A stretch of DNA of 64,000 bases from a virus. How positions within the stretch are numbered: position 1 is the first letter of the stretch; each line of letters starts with the position of its first letter. Both the position numbers and the translations under genes were made by a program. Positions 1-7,043 of this stretch are shown one piece after another. The stretch lies in the IMG/VR virus record IMGVR_UViG_3300008120_009793, positions 1 through 64,000 of that record, one strand, 5' to 3'. The notes below the pieces were generated by a model. That model ran no database searches and had not been told where the DNA came from. It was given only the letters and a program-made list of their open reading frames with translations.

Positions 1-440
1 ACTCACCAGAAGTACCAGAAGAACCAGAGTTACCGGAAGTACCAGAAGATCCAGACTCACCAGAAGTACCAGAAGAACCCGATTGTCCATCAGTTCCAGA
101 AGTACCAGAAGAACCAGATGCTCCAGACTCACCAGAAGTACCTGAAGAACCAGAGTTACCGGAAGTACCAGAAGATCCAGAGTTACCGGAAGTACCAGAA
201 GAACCAGATTGTCCGTCAGTTCCAGATGTACCAGAAGAACCAGATTGTCCGTCAGTTCCAGAAGTACCAGAAGAACCAGATGCTCCAGACTCACCAGATG
301 TACCAGAAGAACCAGATTGTCCGTCAGTTCCAGATGTACCAGAAGAACCAGATTGTCCATCAGTTCCAGATGTACCAGAAGATCCAGAGTTACCGGAAGT
401 ACCAGAAGATCCAGAGTTACCAGATGTACCGGATGTTCCA
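1..440 (-). repeat. In-frame GTSG/GSSG coding repeat array
   Basis: The DNA is a mosaic of 9-base and longer units encoding GSSGTSG, GNSGSSGTSG and GTDGQSGSSGTSG. Several blocks of 50 bases or more recur almost unchanged. The array lies inside the collagen-like fibre gene, stays in frame throughout and continues past the left edge. Such near-identical units are prone to slippage and recombination, so fibre length may vary between isolates. Confidence 0.85.
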
Positions 441-1063
441 TTAGAACCTCCTCCGCCACCTCCAGTTTGATCTACCCAGGCTACATCATAACTAGTAGAG
501 CTTGCTTTAGCTAAAACCTGACCTATATTTCCCCCTGAGGGTATACCAACGCCAGAAGTACCAGAAGAACCAGCAGCACCAGATTCACCGGAGGTTCCTG
601 AAACCCCAGAGGTTCCAGAAGACCCAGGATTACCTGTAGCACCAGCTGCACCAGCTGCACCAGAAGTACCTGAAGTACCAGCTTCCCCGGTAGCACCGAT
701 AGCTCCATTTAAACCAGTAGCACCAGTAGCACCAGTTGGCCCAGCGGCACCATTTAATCCAGCGGCACCAGCGGCACCAGTTGCCCCAGTTGCACCAGTA
801 GCTCCAGCAGCTCCGTTAGCTCCTGAAGTCCCAGAAGTACCATTAACACCTGATGTTCCTGATGTTCCGGTTTCTCCTGTTGCACCGGTTGCACCAGTGT
901 AACCCTGAGGACCTTGAGGTCCAGTAGCTCCGGTAGGTCCGGTAACTAGGGCATCTTCTATCAGATTGAACTGACTATCAATTAAATCTTCAAAATCCTG
1001 CTGTGTTGGGATGTCCCCGGTTTGGAAACGTATCTTAAGTTCCGGTCTGGTTTTTTGTGCCAA
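1..1063 (-). CDS. Collagen-like repeat fibre protein (3' end beyond window)
   Basis: The minus-strand frame is open from a stop just above 1075 to the left edge, so the C-terminus is missing. I chose the TTG at 1061-1063 as start because the following residues (AQKTRPELKIRF, then TGDIPTQQDFEDLIDS) match the usual opening of phage fibre and tail proteins, and no ATG is available. After about 40 residues come long Gly-X-Y tracts (GPTGATGPQGPQG, then GTSG-type units). A short non-collagen segment (GGNIGQVLAKASSTSYDVAWVD) interrupts them, followed by six glycines and a very regular Ser/Thr-rich GTSG/GSSG/TDGQSG array. Collagen-like tracts form trimeric shafts in phage fibres, so this is probably a tail or head fibre. 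A promoter-like motif at 1085-1093 sits about 22 bases upstream. The reading frame is certain; the exact start is less so. Confidence 0.8.
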   Translation of the reverse strand, partial: MAQKTRPELKIRFQTGDIPTQQDFEDLIDSQFNLIEDALVTGPTGATGPQGPQGYTGATGATGETGTSGTSGVNGTSGTSGANGAAGATGATGATGAAGAAGLNGAAGPTGATGATGLNGAIGATGEAGTSGTSGAAGAAGATGNPGSSGTSGVSGTSGESGAAGSSGTSGVGIPSGGNIGQVLAKASSTSYDVAWVDQTGGGGGGSNGTSGTSGNSGSSGTSGNSGSSGTSGTDGQSGSSGTSGTDGQSGSSGTSGESGASGSSGTSGTDGQSGSSGTSGTDGQSGSSGTSGNSGSSGTSGNSGSSGTSGESGASGSSGTSGTDGQSGSSGTSGESGSSGTSGNSGSSGTSGE

Positions 1064-1084
1064 CTCTAAATACTTTTATTCTCC

Positions 1085-1093
1085 CTATATATC
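1085..1093 (-). promoter_or_regulatory. Promoter-like motif GATATATAG
   Basis: Read on the minus strand this is GATATATAG, a match to the motif found before many genes in this window. It lies 22 bases upstream of the TTG start of the collagen-like fibre gene and just past the hairpin that ends the preceding unit. Confidence 0.5.
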
Positions 1094-1124
1094 ATCATTA
1101 TTTAGGTTACGGTGTAAATACACA

Positions 1125-1152
1125 ACAAAAAAGAAGATCAACGATCTTCTTT
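1125..1152 (-). terminator. Rho-independent terminator after the dUTPase-like gene
   Basis: On the minus strand a 10-base stem (AAAGAAGATC paired with GATCTTCTTT, three-base loop) runs directly into a T-rich tail. It lies about 25 bases after the stop of the dUTPase-like gene and before the fibre promoter motif. Confidence 0.7.
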
Positions 1153-1176
1153 CAAAAAAACGCGGAATATTGGATC

Positions 1177-1656
1177 TTAATATCCTCTTTTTTGACGCTC
1201 TCTGTTCTCCTTGTTCTTGGCAAAATACATGTTCATCAAGTCTTTAGGATCTAATCCAGCAGCAAGCATCATATTAAAAAGAAAGTGCTGAATATCAATT
1301 AATTCCATTTGTAATTCTTTTTTATCAGAATCTGAGAGCTCATTGAAAGTCATATTGGGTGCTTTTTCGTGATATGCTTTCTTCCACGGTTTCCATACAC
1401 CGTTACCAATACCATCCTTGATTCCACCTAGTGCATCGAAAGTTTCCCTTAATTCATCCTGAATGGCGTGATAGTTCCAATCAAAAAATTGTCTAAATTC
1501 ATTCAGAGGTTTATTTCTTAATTCTTCGAAGTTGTATCCATAAACATTTTCCTGAATGTCTTTCTGCAGGTTATAAAGATCTTCTAAGGTATTTGAAGAC
1601 TCTGTAAATACATCTTCAACTTCTAAATGTGCGCATGAATTATCTACGTTTGCCAT
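1177..1656 (-). CDS. Dimeric dUTPase/MazG-like all-alpha NTP pyrophosphohydrolase
   Basis: The 159-residue helical protein has the signature of the all-alpha dUTPase/MazG superfamily: an acidic helix around IQDELRETFDALGG, then ELIDIQHFLFNMMLAAGL. It ends with a FAKNKENRERQKRGY segment like the conserved KN..N..RQ..GY tail of dimeric dUTPases. These enzymes hydrolyse dUTP or related nucleotides to the monophosphate and pyrophosphate with Mg2+ bound by the acidic helices. Keeping uracil out of DNA would suit a phage that also carries an MBD4-like glycosylase nearby. The ATG follows the stop of the polymerase half gene after one base, so the two are probably co-transcribed. A MazG-type substrate range cannot be excluded. 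Confidence 0.75.
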   Translation of the reverse strand: MANVDNSCAHLEVEDVFTESSNTLEDLYNLQKDIQENVYGYNFEELRNKPLNEFRQFFDWNYHAIQDELRETFDALGGIKDGIGNGVWKPWKKAYHEKAPNMTFNELSDSDKKELQMELIDIQHFLFNMMLAAGLDPKDLMNMYFAKNKENRERQKRGY

Positions 1657-1657
1657 A

Positions 1658-3067
1658 TTATCTTGATTTTAATATTTCTTCTAATTCTGTGATTTTAATT
1701 TCGCATTCCAAGTATTTTTTCTTGGCTGATTTTCTCATTGCATATAGTGTGGTTAATACGTCTCTTAAAACTGGTTCTTCCCCATTCTTGGAATGAAAAT
1801 AAGCTCCTCCCGCAGTCTTAATTGCTCCTTCTGGAGGATTTGCTAGATTCTTACCAATAAAGATCTCAGGAGATAAACCCCATTGCATCATAGTATTAGG
1901 ATACAGAGAAGCAAAGTCAAAACAAACTACCCATTCATGTAATCCTTTAATAGGTTGCTTCACATAAGCTCCTTCGAATTTTGTGTGTTCCTCCTCAGTT
2001 CTTTCCCAAACTATCACTCTGTTTCTAGCCAGAAATTTTCTTGACATAAGGACTTCTGTTGTCCAAACAGGAGAAAGAGCTCTATTAATCTCTACACCAC
2101 TTACGTTTGCTATTTTAAAGAAAGTAGCTAATGTGTTTAGCTTCTGATCAATATAATGTACTAGACAAGAGTCAATTGCGTTATAGAAGATATACGTCTC
2201 AAAATCAGATTCATATAGATCTTTCAATGTGCCTTGGTAATGAATTTTTCTTACACCTAAAGCAGCATTAGAAACATAATCCAGAGAATCTGATTCCCTG
2301 ATCTTAATTACTCTATCCCATTTTTTATAAATCTGTAAGTAATCGACCATTAACACATGCATCGGAATTTGGTCCTTACCTAATAAAATTCCACTAGGTG
2401 AAGCAATCTTAGGATCAATACCCAATTTCTTAGCACGATTAAGCAGATAAGGCCAGTCATATCCAAACCAGTTCCATCCTGTGATTAAAGGCATCTTATG
2501 CATGAGTTTGGACATAAAGGTATAAATCATGTCAAACTCACTCTCAAAGGATCTATAGTTGAAAGTCCATTTTAAATCGTAAGGAAGTGTTTTAAAATGT
2601 TCATTGACTCTCTGCTCTATTTTTAAGATCTTTGGTGAATCCAATTTATCTAGTCCAAGAATTAGAATTTTACCTTGAGATGATGCAATCGCAATAGTGA
2701 GCACTTTATTATTTGCTCTAACAGTGTCTAGGGAATCAGCACGATTGTCTGTGATCTCCACCTCAATATCAACAAAGTATTTTTTAGGAGTTTGTGTATC
2801 CCAAAGGGGTTTGGTTTTCTCTTTATCAAAATATTCTAAAAGTTCAACTAACCGATATTTGTCGTATTTCAAAGTGGACTGTTTCTTAACAGGAAAACCG
2901 TCCCAAGAAGCCCAACCCTTTTCACGACTCCTATCGGCAGCAGAACATTTGCGCCAGACATATCTTTCCGCTTGAGGAATTTTTAAATCGAGATAGGCTA
3001 AATCTCCTTCTTCAGTGTAATGGGATACTCTTAGATTCTCCCCTAAATTCTCAACGTCAATTATCAT
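1658..3067 (-). CDS. 43: Family B DNA polymerase, N-terminal half (exonuclease + palm motif A)
   Basis: This is a gp43-type replicative polymerase of 469 residues, about half the usual 850-900. It carries the complete 3'-5' exonuclease set: Exo I DIE at 100-102, Exo II NWFGYD ending at D204, and Exo III YNAID at 295-299. The first catalytic palm motif, DFASLYP, is at 384-390. It stops in the helical fingers region (RKSAKKKYLECEIKITELEE), before motif B (KxxxNSxYG) and motif C (DTD), which are absent from this window. The TAA is followed after one base by the ATG of the dUTPase-like gene, so the end looks like a true gene end rather than a recent mutation. The missing half is presumably encoded elsewhere, as in the split gp43 genes known from some T4-like phages. 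Confidence 0.9.
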   Translation of the reverse strand: MIIDVENLGENLRVSHYTEEGDLAYLDLKIPQAERYVWRKCSAADRSREKGWASWDGFPVKKQSTLKYDKYRLVELLEYFDKEKTKPLWDTQTPKKYFVDIEVEITDNRADSLDTVRANNKVLTIAIASSQGKILILGLDKLDSPKILKIEQRVNEHFKTLPYDLKWTFNYRSFESEFDMIYTFMSKLMHKMPLITGWNWFGYDWPYLLNRAKKLGIDPKIASPSGILLGKDQIPMHVLMVDYLQIYKKWDRVIKIRESDSLDYVSNAALGVRKIHYQGTLKDLYESDFETYIFYNAIDSCLVHYIDQKLNTLATFFKIANVSGVEINRALSPVWTTEVLMSRKFLARNRVIVWERTEEEHTKFEGAYVKQPIKGLHEWVVCFDFASLYPNTMMQWGLSPEIFIGKNLANPPEGAIKTAGGAYFHSKNGEEPVLRDVLTTLYAMRKSAKKKYLECEIKITELEEILKSR

Positions 3068-3107
3068 AGCTATTCTTATACATAAGAAACCGCCTTAGTT
3101 TCGCATT

Positions 3108-3118
3108 AATATATAAAG
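3108..3118 (+). promoter_or_regulatory. Promoter-like AATATATAAAG on the plus strand
   Basis: The motif resembles the one repeated on the minus strand and precedes one of only two plus-strand genes. It ends only three bases before the ATG at 3122, so a transcript from it would be nearly leaderless. Confidence 0.3.
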
Positions 3119-3121
3119 AGT

Positions 3122-3487
3122 ATGACTAAATTAAAATTAGACGAGATAAAGGACCTGGGAAAAGAAGTGGTTGAGGCGTGGAAATTAGAAGGTAAAGATT
3201 TGGGGGGAATTGCAGAAATTCTTTTTTATCCTATTAATAGTGTAGTGAATTCAAAAGCAGTTAAGCCAACAGAGGAAGAGATTAAAGAAGCCATACAGAG
3301 TCTAATTGATATTCCCAGGGTTGCTCCCCTGATAGTTATTTTTGTTTCTTCACCAATTCCAGGAAGCTCTTTATTTTATCTTTCAACAATCAAAATGTTA
3401 GAAAAAATCACAGGCAATAGAATTAAAATGATCCCAAGAAGATTTAGAAAAATAATTGAGGATAGATTAAAAATTACTTCTTCTTAA
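3122..3487 (+). CDS. Unknown protein with central hydrophobic segment
   Basis: This 121-residue protein is not recognised. Its N-terminal half is charged and helical. Residues around 65-90 (RVAPLIVIFVSSPIPGS, then SLFYLSTIKML) are hydrophobic with a Pro-x-Pro break and could dip into a membrane. The C-terminus is basic (NRIKMIPRRFRKIIEDR). It lies alone on the plus strand, diverging from the polymerase half gene. A membrane-associated or host-takeover role would fit an orphan gene, but this is a guess. Confidence 0.6.
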   Translation: MTKLKLDEIKDLGKEVVEAWKLEGKDLGGIAEILFYPINSVVNSKAVKPTEEEIKEAIQSLIDIPRVAPLIVIFVSSPIPGSSLFYLSTIKMLEKITGNRIKMIPRRFRKIIEDRLKITSS

Positions 3488-3538
3488 AAAACCAGGTTCC
3501 GAACCATTTACTGGTTACATTATATCAAGGAATCCCCG

Positions 3539-3925
3539 TTAGTTACATTGCTGAAGATATAGATTCAGCTTTTTATCACAGGCAATAAAATCCTTCTTAC
3601 CTTCCACAAAAATCTTCCATGCGTCTCTAGCATAAGGACCAATACCAGGAAATTTATTTGGGTCTCTTTCCCCAGAGTTCCAAACCCTTGTGAAATCTAT
3701 AATCCTCTTTGCTTTGATGTTTTGAAATCCACAGGGCTTAAGAATGTTAGCTATTTCTAAATGGTGATTCAAATTAAAAGAATCTGGTGTGGGAAAACGT
3801 TCAAAGAGCTGGCGGACAACCGGTCTAACTTGCACGTTAGTAGTTTGATTAAGGAGAATGCATGAGATCATTATCTTCCATGGGTCTCCTAAATAATGAG
3901 TCTGAATCAAATCTATTTTTTCCAC
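3539..3925 (-). CDS. HhH-GPD DNA glycosylase resembling the MBD4 catalytic domain
   Basis: The protein has 128 residues. From residue 14, GDPWKIMISCILLNQTT matches the start of the MBD4 glycosylase domain. The helix-hairpin-helix is FPGIGPYARDAWKIF at 92-106. The catalytic Asp is D117 in CDKKLNLYL, aligning with the MBD4 EDHKLNKY motif. The EndoIII-type lysine after the hairpin is absent, as in MBD4, and no Fe-S cysteine cluster is seen, so a monofunctional glycosylase is expected. MBD4 removes T or U from G mismatches arising by deamination. The protein is slightly shorter than the vertebrate domain. The family resemblance is by eye; other HhH-GPD subfamilies remain possible. Confidence 0.75.
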   Translation of the reverse strand: MEKIDLIQTHYLGDPWKIMISCILLNQTTNVQVRPVVRQLFERFPTPDSFNLNHHLEIANILKPCGFQNIKAKRIIDFTRVWNSGERDPNKFPGIGPYARDAWKIFVEGKKDFIACDKKLNLYLQQCN

Positions 3926-3947
3926 ACACCAAATTTAAGAAACTAAA

Positions 3948-4307
3948 TTAATTTAAAGAAATGACTCTTTTAGTTTCTTTTAGCTTGTCCTCGACATCTT
4001 TAAAATCGATATAGAGAACGCCGTCCTCAACTTTAGCTTCTACCTTTTTAAGATCTATGTTCCTCAGTCTGTAATCTCTGATGCTCTTGCTGATCTTTCT
4101 GGATTTACCGTTAATTTCCTTTTCCCCTTTGATGGTTAAAAGATTTTCATTCTGATCAATCTCAACAATTAGGTCTTTTTTGGAGAATCCAGGAACATCG
4201 AGTGTTAGTGTTCCATTTTCCAAAGGAATTGGATTCCCTAGAAAAACATCCATGTCGTTGTACAGATCTAAAAGTCTTGAAGCAGGCGACGAATAAAGTT
4301 TTAACAT
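3948..4307 (-). CDS. Hsp20 / alpha-crystallin small heat-shock protein
   Basis: The 119-residue protein has a short N-terminal arm, an alpha-crystallin beta-sandwich (LTLDVPGFSKKDLIVEID, LLTIKGEKE, AKVEDGVLYIDF) and a C-terminal VISL that resembles the I-x-I/V motif used for oligomer assembly. Small heat-shock proteins hold unfolding proteins in a refoldable state without ATP. T4-like cyanophages often carry one. The AKVEDGVL segment matches the conserved A-x-x-x-n-G-v-L. A terminator-like hairpin lies upstream of the start at 4341-4371. Confidence 0.92.
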   Translation of the reverse strand: MLKLYSSPASRLLDLYNDMDVFLGNPIPLENGTLTLDVPGFSKKDLIVEIDQNENLLTIKGEKEINGKSRKISKSIRDYRLRNIDLKKVEAKVEDGVLYIDFKDVEDKLKETKRVISLN

Positions 4308-4340
4308 AGTTATTGATTATATTCACCGCATATATGCAAT

Positions 4341-4371
4341 AAAAATGCCCATTAGAATTAATAGGCATTTT
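4341..4371 (-). terminator. Hairpin terminator between the gene at 4435 and hsp20
   Basis: The arms AAAATGCC and GGCATTTT enclose a second short pairing (ATTA/TAAT) around a GAAT loop. On the minus strand the stem ends in a T-run. It separates the unit ending at 4435 from the Hsp20 gene. Confidence 0.55.
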
Positions 4372-4434
4372 AGTCATATTAGTGAAAATAAACAAGCAAT
4401 CTTGGCGGAATTTTTTAAAAATTCCGGAATTTTG

Positions 4435-4902
4435 TCACCCCTGATTTTTAAGCATTGCTTTTCTAAAATTTTTCCAGTCCATAACAGAACTAGCAAGGGA
4501 TGGCTCGTCTTTTGCTTTCTTTCCCTTTGATTTTTTAGCAGCTGGGGTTCCAGCAGTTAAACTTGGAAACTGATCTCCAGATCCTGCTGAGTCTCTAGTT
4601 GGTGCTTGTACTTCACCCATACCGGAAACATTAGGCAGGGTTGCCATTGATCCTTCACTTTCATAAATGTTGGAGACTTTATCTTTAAACACTCTGAAAG
4701 TACCATTGTCATTATTAAGAACATATCCAATAACCTCACCTCTAGAGTTTCTAATAGAATCGTTAATAGTACCCCTTCTGCCATCTAAGACATCCGCCAT
4801 TTTTCCTAGATTAGGATCTTGTTGGATGGTTTTTTGAATAACGGTTTCAGACTGTGCTTTTTTGCCACATCCACAGCCTTCATTAACAGGATTAGTTTGC
4901 AT
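4435..4902 (-). CDS. Unknown protein with N-terminal Cys-Gly motif
   Basis: I place the start at the ATG at 4900-4902, giving 155 residues. The open frame continues 34 codons further upstream to 5004, but that part lies inside the neighbouring DUF3008-like gene and has no protein-like character. From the chosen start the protein reads MQTNPVNEGCGCGKKAQ, whose two cysteines could bind a metal. A small folded region follows (NSRGEVIGYVLNNDNGTFRVF), then a low-complexity Ser/Thr/Lys-rich tail. It overlaps the upstream gene by 11 bases. Function unknown; a virion component is plausible. Confidence 0.7.
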   Translation of the reverse strand: MQTNPVNEGCGCGKKAQSETVIQKTIQQDPNLGKMADVLDGRRGTINDSIRNSRGEVIGYVLNNDNGTFRVFKDKVSNIYESEGSMATLPNVSGMGEVQAPTRDSAGSGDQFPSLTAGTPAAKKSKGKKAKDEPSLASSVMDWKNFRKAMLKNQG

Positions 4903-5248
4903 TTTTATCTCTTTTTTTCTTATGTAAAAATTCTCTATAATCTGATAGATTAGCAAGCCTTCTTGCTTTCTCTTTAGACGAATCGTATTGAGAGTCCGGA
5001 TCAAGTTTAAAAAATAATGCTTTGATCACTTTCTCATTTACTTCTTCGGGAATTCTTTTGTGTTTGGTTTCCGCGAAATCCTTAAGTTTAGCCATAGACA
5101 TACTGTCTGCTAATTTTTCAATTTCTTTTTTGTACTTAGGATTGAGGTCTTTAGGATTAATACCTCTTTTACCCCCTGACTTTTTCCAGAGCTTTACCCC
5201 GTATGCTTGACCGAAAAGCCTTTGTTGTGTTCTTGAAAGGGAAGGCAT
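4892..5248 (-). CDS. DUF3008-like protein
   Basis: The 118-residue protein starts SLSRTQQRLFGQAYGVK and contains EIEKLADSMSMAKLKDFAE followed by TKHKRIPEE. This is the pattern of the DUF3008 family (a SKAQQ-type start, then a LAxSM..xDLxDFAxTKHxxLPE core), which is common in large phages and some bacteria. Function is unknown. The C-terminus is strongly basic (HKKKRDKNAN). It is co-directional and overlaps the following gene by 11 bases. Confidence 0.75.
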   Translation of the reverse strand: MPSLSRTQQRLFGQAYGVKLWKKSGGKRGINPKDLNPKYKKEIEKLADSMSMAKLKDFAETKHKRIPEEVNEKVIKALFFKLDPDSQYDSSKEKARRLANLSDYREFLHKKKRDKNAN

Positions 5249-5260
5249 AGTTTTTTATTA

Positions 5261-5461
5261 CTATTTATCCTTTCCTCTTATCTTTTTCTCAGAATGTTGA
5301 TCTAAGGTCCAAATAAATCTCCTGTAGGCTTTTTTTACTGTTTTGAATCCAGTATCATTATCTGGAATTTTAACAGGACTGATTGGTGGTTCATAATTGG
5401 AAGTGTCCGCTGCTCCACCGTCTTTTTTGTTTTCGTCTACAGGAGATTTTTGGTTTTTCAT
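5261..5461 (-). CDS. Small unknown charged protein
   Basis: The 66-residue protein has a polar N-terminal half (DENKKDGGAADTSNYEPP) and a basic C-terminal helix (TVKKAYRRFIWTLDQHSEKK). It fits tightly between two co-directional genes, two bases after the DUF4494-like gene. No family recognised. Confidence 0.6.
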   Translation of the reverse strand: MKNQKSPVDENKKDGGAADTSNYEPPISPVKIPDNDTGFKTVKKAYRRFIWTLDQHSEKKIRGKDK

Positions 5462-5463
5462 TG

Positions 5464-5682
5464 TTACTTGTCTTTTTCTTGCAACACCGATTCGATATTG
5501 GAAAGAGCAACCGAGGTCACTTCAAAATCCATAATATCGGATTTAAGGTGTTCCGTGATTCTAGCTTCTGCTTCGGTTACCCCCGTTGCCTCTACCAGCA
5601 TCACTGTTTTGGTGATTTGTGGTTTTCCTTGCTTGTTGACCTCACCTGTGTCAAAAGTCACTTTACATTGATAATAAGCCAT
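5464..5682 (-). CDS. DUF4494-like small protein
   Basis: The 72-residue protein begins AYYQCKVTFDTGEVNKQGK, followed by VMLVEATGVTEAEARITEHL. This matches the DUF4494 layout (xCKVxY....NGKxKKVTE.YLVDA.SFTEAEARI), a small family mostly seen in Bacteroidota and their phages. Its biochemical role is unknown. A clear GATATATAAAA motif at 5692-5702 suggests it is the first gene of a transcript running through the genes at 5261, 4892 and 4435. Confidence 0.7.
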   Translation of the reverse strand: MAYYQCKVTFDTGEVNKQGKPQITKTVMLVEATGVTEAEARITEHLKSDIMDFEVTSVALSNIESVLQEKDK

Positions 5683-5691
5683 AATTTGTTG

Positions 5692-5702
5692 TTTTATATA
5701 TC
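5692..5702 (-). promoter_or_regulatory. Promoter-like motif GATATATAAAA
   Basis: An exact copy of the window's recurring motif on the minus strand, ending 9 bases before the ATG of the DUF4494-like gene. Confidence 0.55.
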
Positions 5703-5745
5703 GATTAAAGCAATAAGATCACTGGTTGTTTCGGAAAAATTGATA

Positions 5746-6759
5746 CTAAAGGCCAAATTCTGATTTATCCGCATTAAAGTTTTGAAGAACCTCAGGCCCG
5801 GTTAAACTGGTATTATAGCAATAAACTTTAGAAATTCTACCATTCATTAGATTGCCTCCGTTAAATGTAGCCAGATTTATCGTACCAGTTCCTGGGTGTG
5901 CACCTTTGTTAGCGGTGTATGTGCTGTCCAATACACCATTAATATAAAGCTTCATGCCATCGGAAGTGTTGAAAGTTAAAGCAGCATAATACCAGGTGTT
6001 TAGATTTATAGTTGCAGAGGAAGGAAATGCCACATAATTTCCCCAATTTGAATGTCCGCAATATATCTTCTGAGTTGATCCCGCTGGCCCCATATACATG
6101 AAATGTCCATCTCCGCTAACTATGTTATTGTCAGCATATCCATTTAGGTAAAACCAAACGGATTTAGTATAAGATGTCGTAGGAAGAACAGATCCAGACC
6201 CCAGTCCATATTGACTAGATCCATTAAAAGTAAAATATGAGGGAGGTCCTGATGTGTATGAAGGGGAATTATATAATGTTACATTTTGTTGGGTTCCCGC
6301 CAGATCCACCCAGGTAGACCCAGATCCTGAATAGGAGGCAGGATCAGATGCATTTAATCTAAGAACCAAACCAGAAGTTACCAATGGTGAAGTGTAAGAT
6401 GTCCAATACCCATTATTATTGAGCCAAGTTTTAGCATCGGATCCGTTTGCAAAATTTTGGGGATTGTTTGAAACCACTCTAGCAATATATTCTGCCAGAT
6501 CTATAAAAGATTCATCAGTGAAAAGACCGGTTCTATAAAAGCCAACAGAAGCTAAATTTCCCATTTCTGGGGTAGGCTGACTTTCATCAGGAACCTGACA
6601 GGCGATGACATATCCAAGGTCTTCGTCAGGTCCGTTCCACCATTCTAGTCCGGTAGATCCAAATCCGGAGGTGGGAAATCCGATTGCTAGATTTCCTACC
6701 TGATCGGTACCTGCTATAGCGGATCCCGTATTATATGCAAATGGTCTTGATGTAGACAT
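5746..6759 (-). CDS. Virion protein with LamG-like (concanavalin-type) domain
   Basis: The 337-residue protein has a unique N-terminal part (residues 1 to about 125). Then comes a LamG/laminin-G-like jelly-roll: SGLVLRLNASDPASYSG, WVDLAGTQQNVTLYN, FTFNGSSQYG, WYYAALTFNTSDGMKLYING and NGRISKVYCYNTSLTG. This is the usual order of the concanavalin-like lectin/glucanase fold found on phage surface proteins, where it binds glycans. It is probably a head decoration or fibre protein. It has its own promoter-like motif at 6776-6786. Confidence 0.8.
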   Translation of the reverse strand: MSTSRPFAYNTGSAIAGTDQVGNLAIGFPTSGFGSTGLEWWNGPDEDLGYVIACQVPDESQPTPEMGNLASVGFYRTGLFTDESFIDLAEYIARVVSNNPQNFANGSDAKTWLNNNGYWTSYTSPLVTSGLVLRLNASDPASYSGSGSTWVDLAGTQQNVTLYNSPSYTSGPPSYFTFNGSSQYGLGSGSVLPTTSYTKSVWFYLNGYADNNIVSGDGHFMYMGPAGSTQKIYCGHSNWGNYVAFPSSATINLNTWYYAALTFNTSDGMKLYINGVLDSTYTANKGAHPGTGTINLATFNGGNLMNGRISKVYCYNTSLTGPEVLQNFNADKSEFGL

Positions 6760-6775
6760 GAGATAAAATTTACTT

Positions 6776-6786
6776 CTATATATTTT
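6776..6786 (-). promoter_or_regulatory. Promoter-like AAAATATATAG
   Basis: A variant of the recurring ATATATA motif on the minus strand, 16 bases upstream of the LamG protein start and just after a terminator hairpin. Confidence 0.45.
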
Positions 6787-6792
6787 GAAAAC

Positions 6793-6818
6793 AAAAAAAC
6801 CAGCGCATTGGCTGGTTT
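6793..6818 (-). terminator. Rho-independent terminator after the Hc1-like gene
   Basis: On the minus strand, AAACCAGC pairs with GCTGGTTT around a six-base loop and is followed by a T-run (TTTTTTG). It lies 28 bases after the end of the Hc1-like gene. Confidence 0.75.
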
Positions 6819-6845
6819 TAGTAACTAAATATCTTTTCGATATTA

Positions 6846-7031
6846 TTATTGCTCTGTAGTGGATTTTTTAGCATTTTGAACATCTAAGCGAAGTTCTTGT
6901 GCTAATTTTTTTAATTCTTGACACTGAGTTCTAACTCTGGTTCCAGCAGACTTATTACCCTTATCAAAAAACTTATCCACATTTTCTCTCATTGATTCTA
7001 CAAGAGCAACTAATTTTTCGTAGTTTTCCAT
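6846..7031 (-). CDS. Histone H1-like (Hc1 family) nucleoid protein
   Basis: The 61-residue protein contains KFFDKGNKSAGTRVRTQ and LKKLAQELRLDVQNAKK. This is the core of the short Hc1/histone H1-like proteins widespread in Bacteroidota. Those proteins usually add a Lys/Ala-rich tail that binds DNA; here it is reduced to KKSTTEQ. A phage copy could coat or compact DNA or interfere with the host nucleoid. A T4-like TATAAATA at 7044-7051 precedes it and a strong terminator follows, so it is probably transcribed as a single gene. Confidence 0.8.
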   Translation of the reverse strand: MENYEKLVALVESMRENVDKFFDKGNKSAGTRVRTQCQELKKLAQELRLDVQNAKKSTTEQ

Positions 7032-7043
7032 AAAAATGTTTAT

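Noticed and set aside
1-450. Regularly spaced repeats that look at first like a CRISPR array
   Set aside because: The units stay in frame with a minus-strand Gly-X-Y coding sequence, vary in length and have no unique spacers.
118-514. Plus-strand open frames over the collagen array
   Set aside because: They are shadows of the collagen-like frame; composition (Gln/Tyr/Lys or Ser/Arg repeats) follows from the repeat on the other strand.
3489-3516. Hairpin AACCAG...CTGGTT after the plus-strand gene
   Set aside because: The loop is long, the stem is short and no T-run follows, so I do not call a terminator.
4903-5004. Longer N-terminus for the gene at 4435
   Set aside because: The extra 34 codons lie within the DUF3008-like gene and do not look like protein; the inner ATG at 4902 gives a normal small overlap.
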